This document shows, piece by piece, positions 63,211 to 64,000 of a DNA stretch of 64,000 nucleotides. This stretch comes from JBDTVS01 sp040007095. Lineage in GTDB: Bacteria > Acidobacteriota > Vicinamibacteria > Vicinamibacterales > CAVVIG01. Within the stretch, counting starts at the first letter, position 1, and the number at the start of each line of letters is the position of its first letter. The translations under genes were made by a program, and so were the position numbers. Under the pieces are notes generated by a model that saw nothing but the letters and a program-made list of their open reading frames with translations, searched no databases and had not been told where the DNA came from. The DNA lies in NCBI GenBank assembly GCA_040007095.1, contig JBDTVS010000070.1, positions 1-64,000 on the forward strand, given 5' to 3'.

Positions 63211-64000
63211 GGCTGGGAACGCCCACCGTTGCCCGCGCACCGCCAATGAGGCGCGTCAACTCGTCGATCTGGGACAGCGCGGTGACGTTGCGCACGCAAT
63301 CGCCGAGCGCGTCGACCGCCGCCCGCCCGATCACACCGTCGGCCAGCAGGTGCACTTTCCCGTTCATCTCGTCGGCGGTCATCGGATTGGCAATCGAGCC
63401 GCGCGGGTGGTCGACCTGCGATCGGTAGACGCGGCCGCTCTCGGTTTCAAGCGTCATCAGGCACGAGACGCCCCGAGGCAACGTCTGGTCGGCCACCACC
63501 TTCACCATGCGGGACAGACGCAAGAGGATCGGATCCGCAAGCTTCTCGTTTTGATACTGCGGCAGCAGCGCCGCGCCTTCGACCAGGGCCACCGCCACCG
63601 AGTACGGCAGGCTCACCTGCGCTTCGTGGTAGGTCTGCGGCTCGGCATTCTGATGGTAGTGCGCCCATGCCGGATGGCGCTGCACGCTAATCGCGCGCAC
63701 CTGCGACAGCGGCTCGGCGAGCTCCTGACGAATATTGAGGGCGCAGTCGATGGCGTTGTGAATCGGCCGCGCGCACGAGTAAGGCTTGAACTCCATGTGG
63801 ACGGGAAAGTCCTTGCCGAGGTCCTTCGTCAGCGCTGCGACGTCGAATCGATCGCTGAAGGCGCGACAGAAGCTCCGCTCGCCATCGAAGATCGTCGCGG
63901 CGCCGGTGAAACCGATCTTCGCCATCAGCGCGGCGGTCACGCCGTTGCGCGCGCTCGGGCCCGGGTTGAATCGCTTCTGCATCGACGGCCCGTACATCTC
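63203..64000 (-). CDS. MmgE/PrpD-family protein, first of the pair (runs off the window)
   Basis: The visible 265 residues are the C-terminal part of another MmgE/PrpD-family protein: S-M-Q-K-R-F-N-P-G-P-S-A-R-N-G, F-K-P-Y-S-C-A-R-P-I-H-N-A-I-D-C-A and P-M-T-A-D-E-M-N-G-K align with the equivalent parts of the neighbour, but identity is modest, so this is an old duplication or two distinct activities. The frame stays open to base 64000 and the N-terminal part lies outside the window. It is coupled to its neighbour by an 8-bp overlap. Confidence 0.88.
   Translation of the reverse strand, partial: EMYGPSMQKRFNPGPSARNGVTAALMAKIGFTGAATIFDGERSFCRAFSDRFDVAALTKDLGKDFPVHMEFKPYSCARPIHNAIDCALNIRQELAEPLSQVRAISVQRHPAWAHYHQNAEPQTYHEAQVSLPYSVAVALVEGAALLPQYQNEKLADPILLRLSRMVKVVADQTLPRGVSCLMTLETESGRVYRSQVDHPRGSIANPMTADEMNGKVHLLADGVIGRAAVDALGDCVRNVTALSQIDELTRLIGGARATVGVPSHA

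Overview
The window is a GC-rich stretch of bacterial chromosome, gene-dense on both strands. The mix of large secreted hydrolases (tannase-like esterase, M16 and M28 peptidases, SGNH hydrolase), a DUF1587/1592/1588/1585 cytochrome-like protein paired with a DUF1552 protein, many small secreted proteins of the G-x-W-x-L-N type, and several OYE/PrpD/PrpF-type enzymes suggests an environmental Acidobacteriota of the Vicinamibacteria type. That placement is an inference from gene content; there is no rRNA or other phylogenetic marker here.

Layout. 1-1000: a scar of mobile DNA, with the right end of an IS630-type element abutting a 158-bp palindromic repeat (copy A), then tRNA-Leu(CAA) with a decayed tyrosine integrase running into its 3' end. 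1.0-13.7 kb: secreted small protein, tannase/feruloyl-esterase-like enzyme, YciE-type ferritin-like protein, MBL-fold hydrolase, ABC-F ATPase Uup, ArfB ribosome rescue factor, DinB and methyltransferase proteins, an OYE flavoenzyme, a beheaded MBL gene coupled to a cyclase, and a cupin. 13.7-22 kb: APC-type permease, M16 peptidase whose 5' end lies in palindromic repeat copy B, a 45-residue zinc-ribbon protein, and a cupredoxin/CHRD/DUF5777 group. 21.6-27 kb: one minus-strand unit with HlyD protein, a doubly coupled 50-codon frame, ABC ATPase, ABC permease and TetR regulator (ybhGFS/cecR-like), followed by tatC.

27-46 kb: two sensor histidine kinases without adjacent response regulators, a TetA-like MFS pump, M28 peptidase, RRM protein, LysR regulator, dicarboxylate and NCS1 transporters, a copper-type SCO protein, the clpS-clpA pair, a tiny lysine-rich frame and ABC-F YbiT. 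46-64 kb: a catabolic region on the minus strand. A complete branched-chain-type ABC importer (livKHMGF) lies between a PrpF-family isomerase plus a two-domain OYE flavoenzyme upstream and an isocitrate-lyase/PEP-mutase-family lyase downstream. Two tandem MmgE/PrpD-family genes and an SGNH hydrolase follow, separated by the plus-strand DUF1592-DUF1552 pair. Together this looks like uptake and C-C cleavage of an unsaturated or branched di/tricarboxylate; the substrate cannot be read from sequence.

Non-coding structure is the most unusual part. There are two copies of a full-length palindromic element whose arms differ in a pairing-preserving way. A dispersed family of imperfect inverted repeats built from about 9-nt periods (CACGAAG / CACAAAG / CACCGAG classes) occurs in at least ten intergenic regions and in one case encodes a protein C-terminus. 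C-rich degenerate tracts lie between genes, and a nine-unit 15-bp minisatellite lies inside the prpF-like gene.
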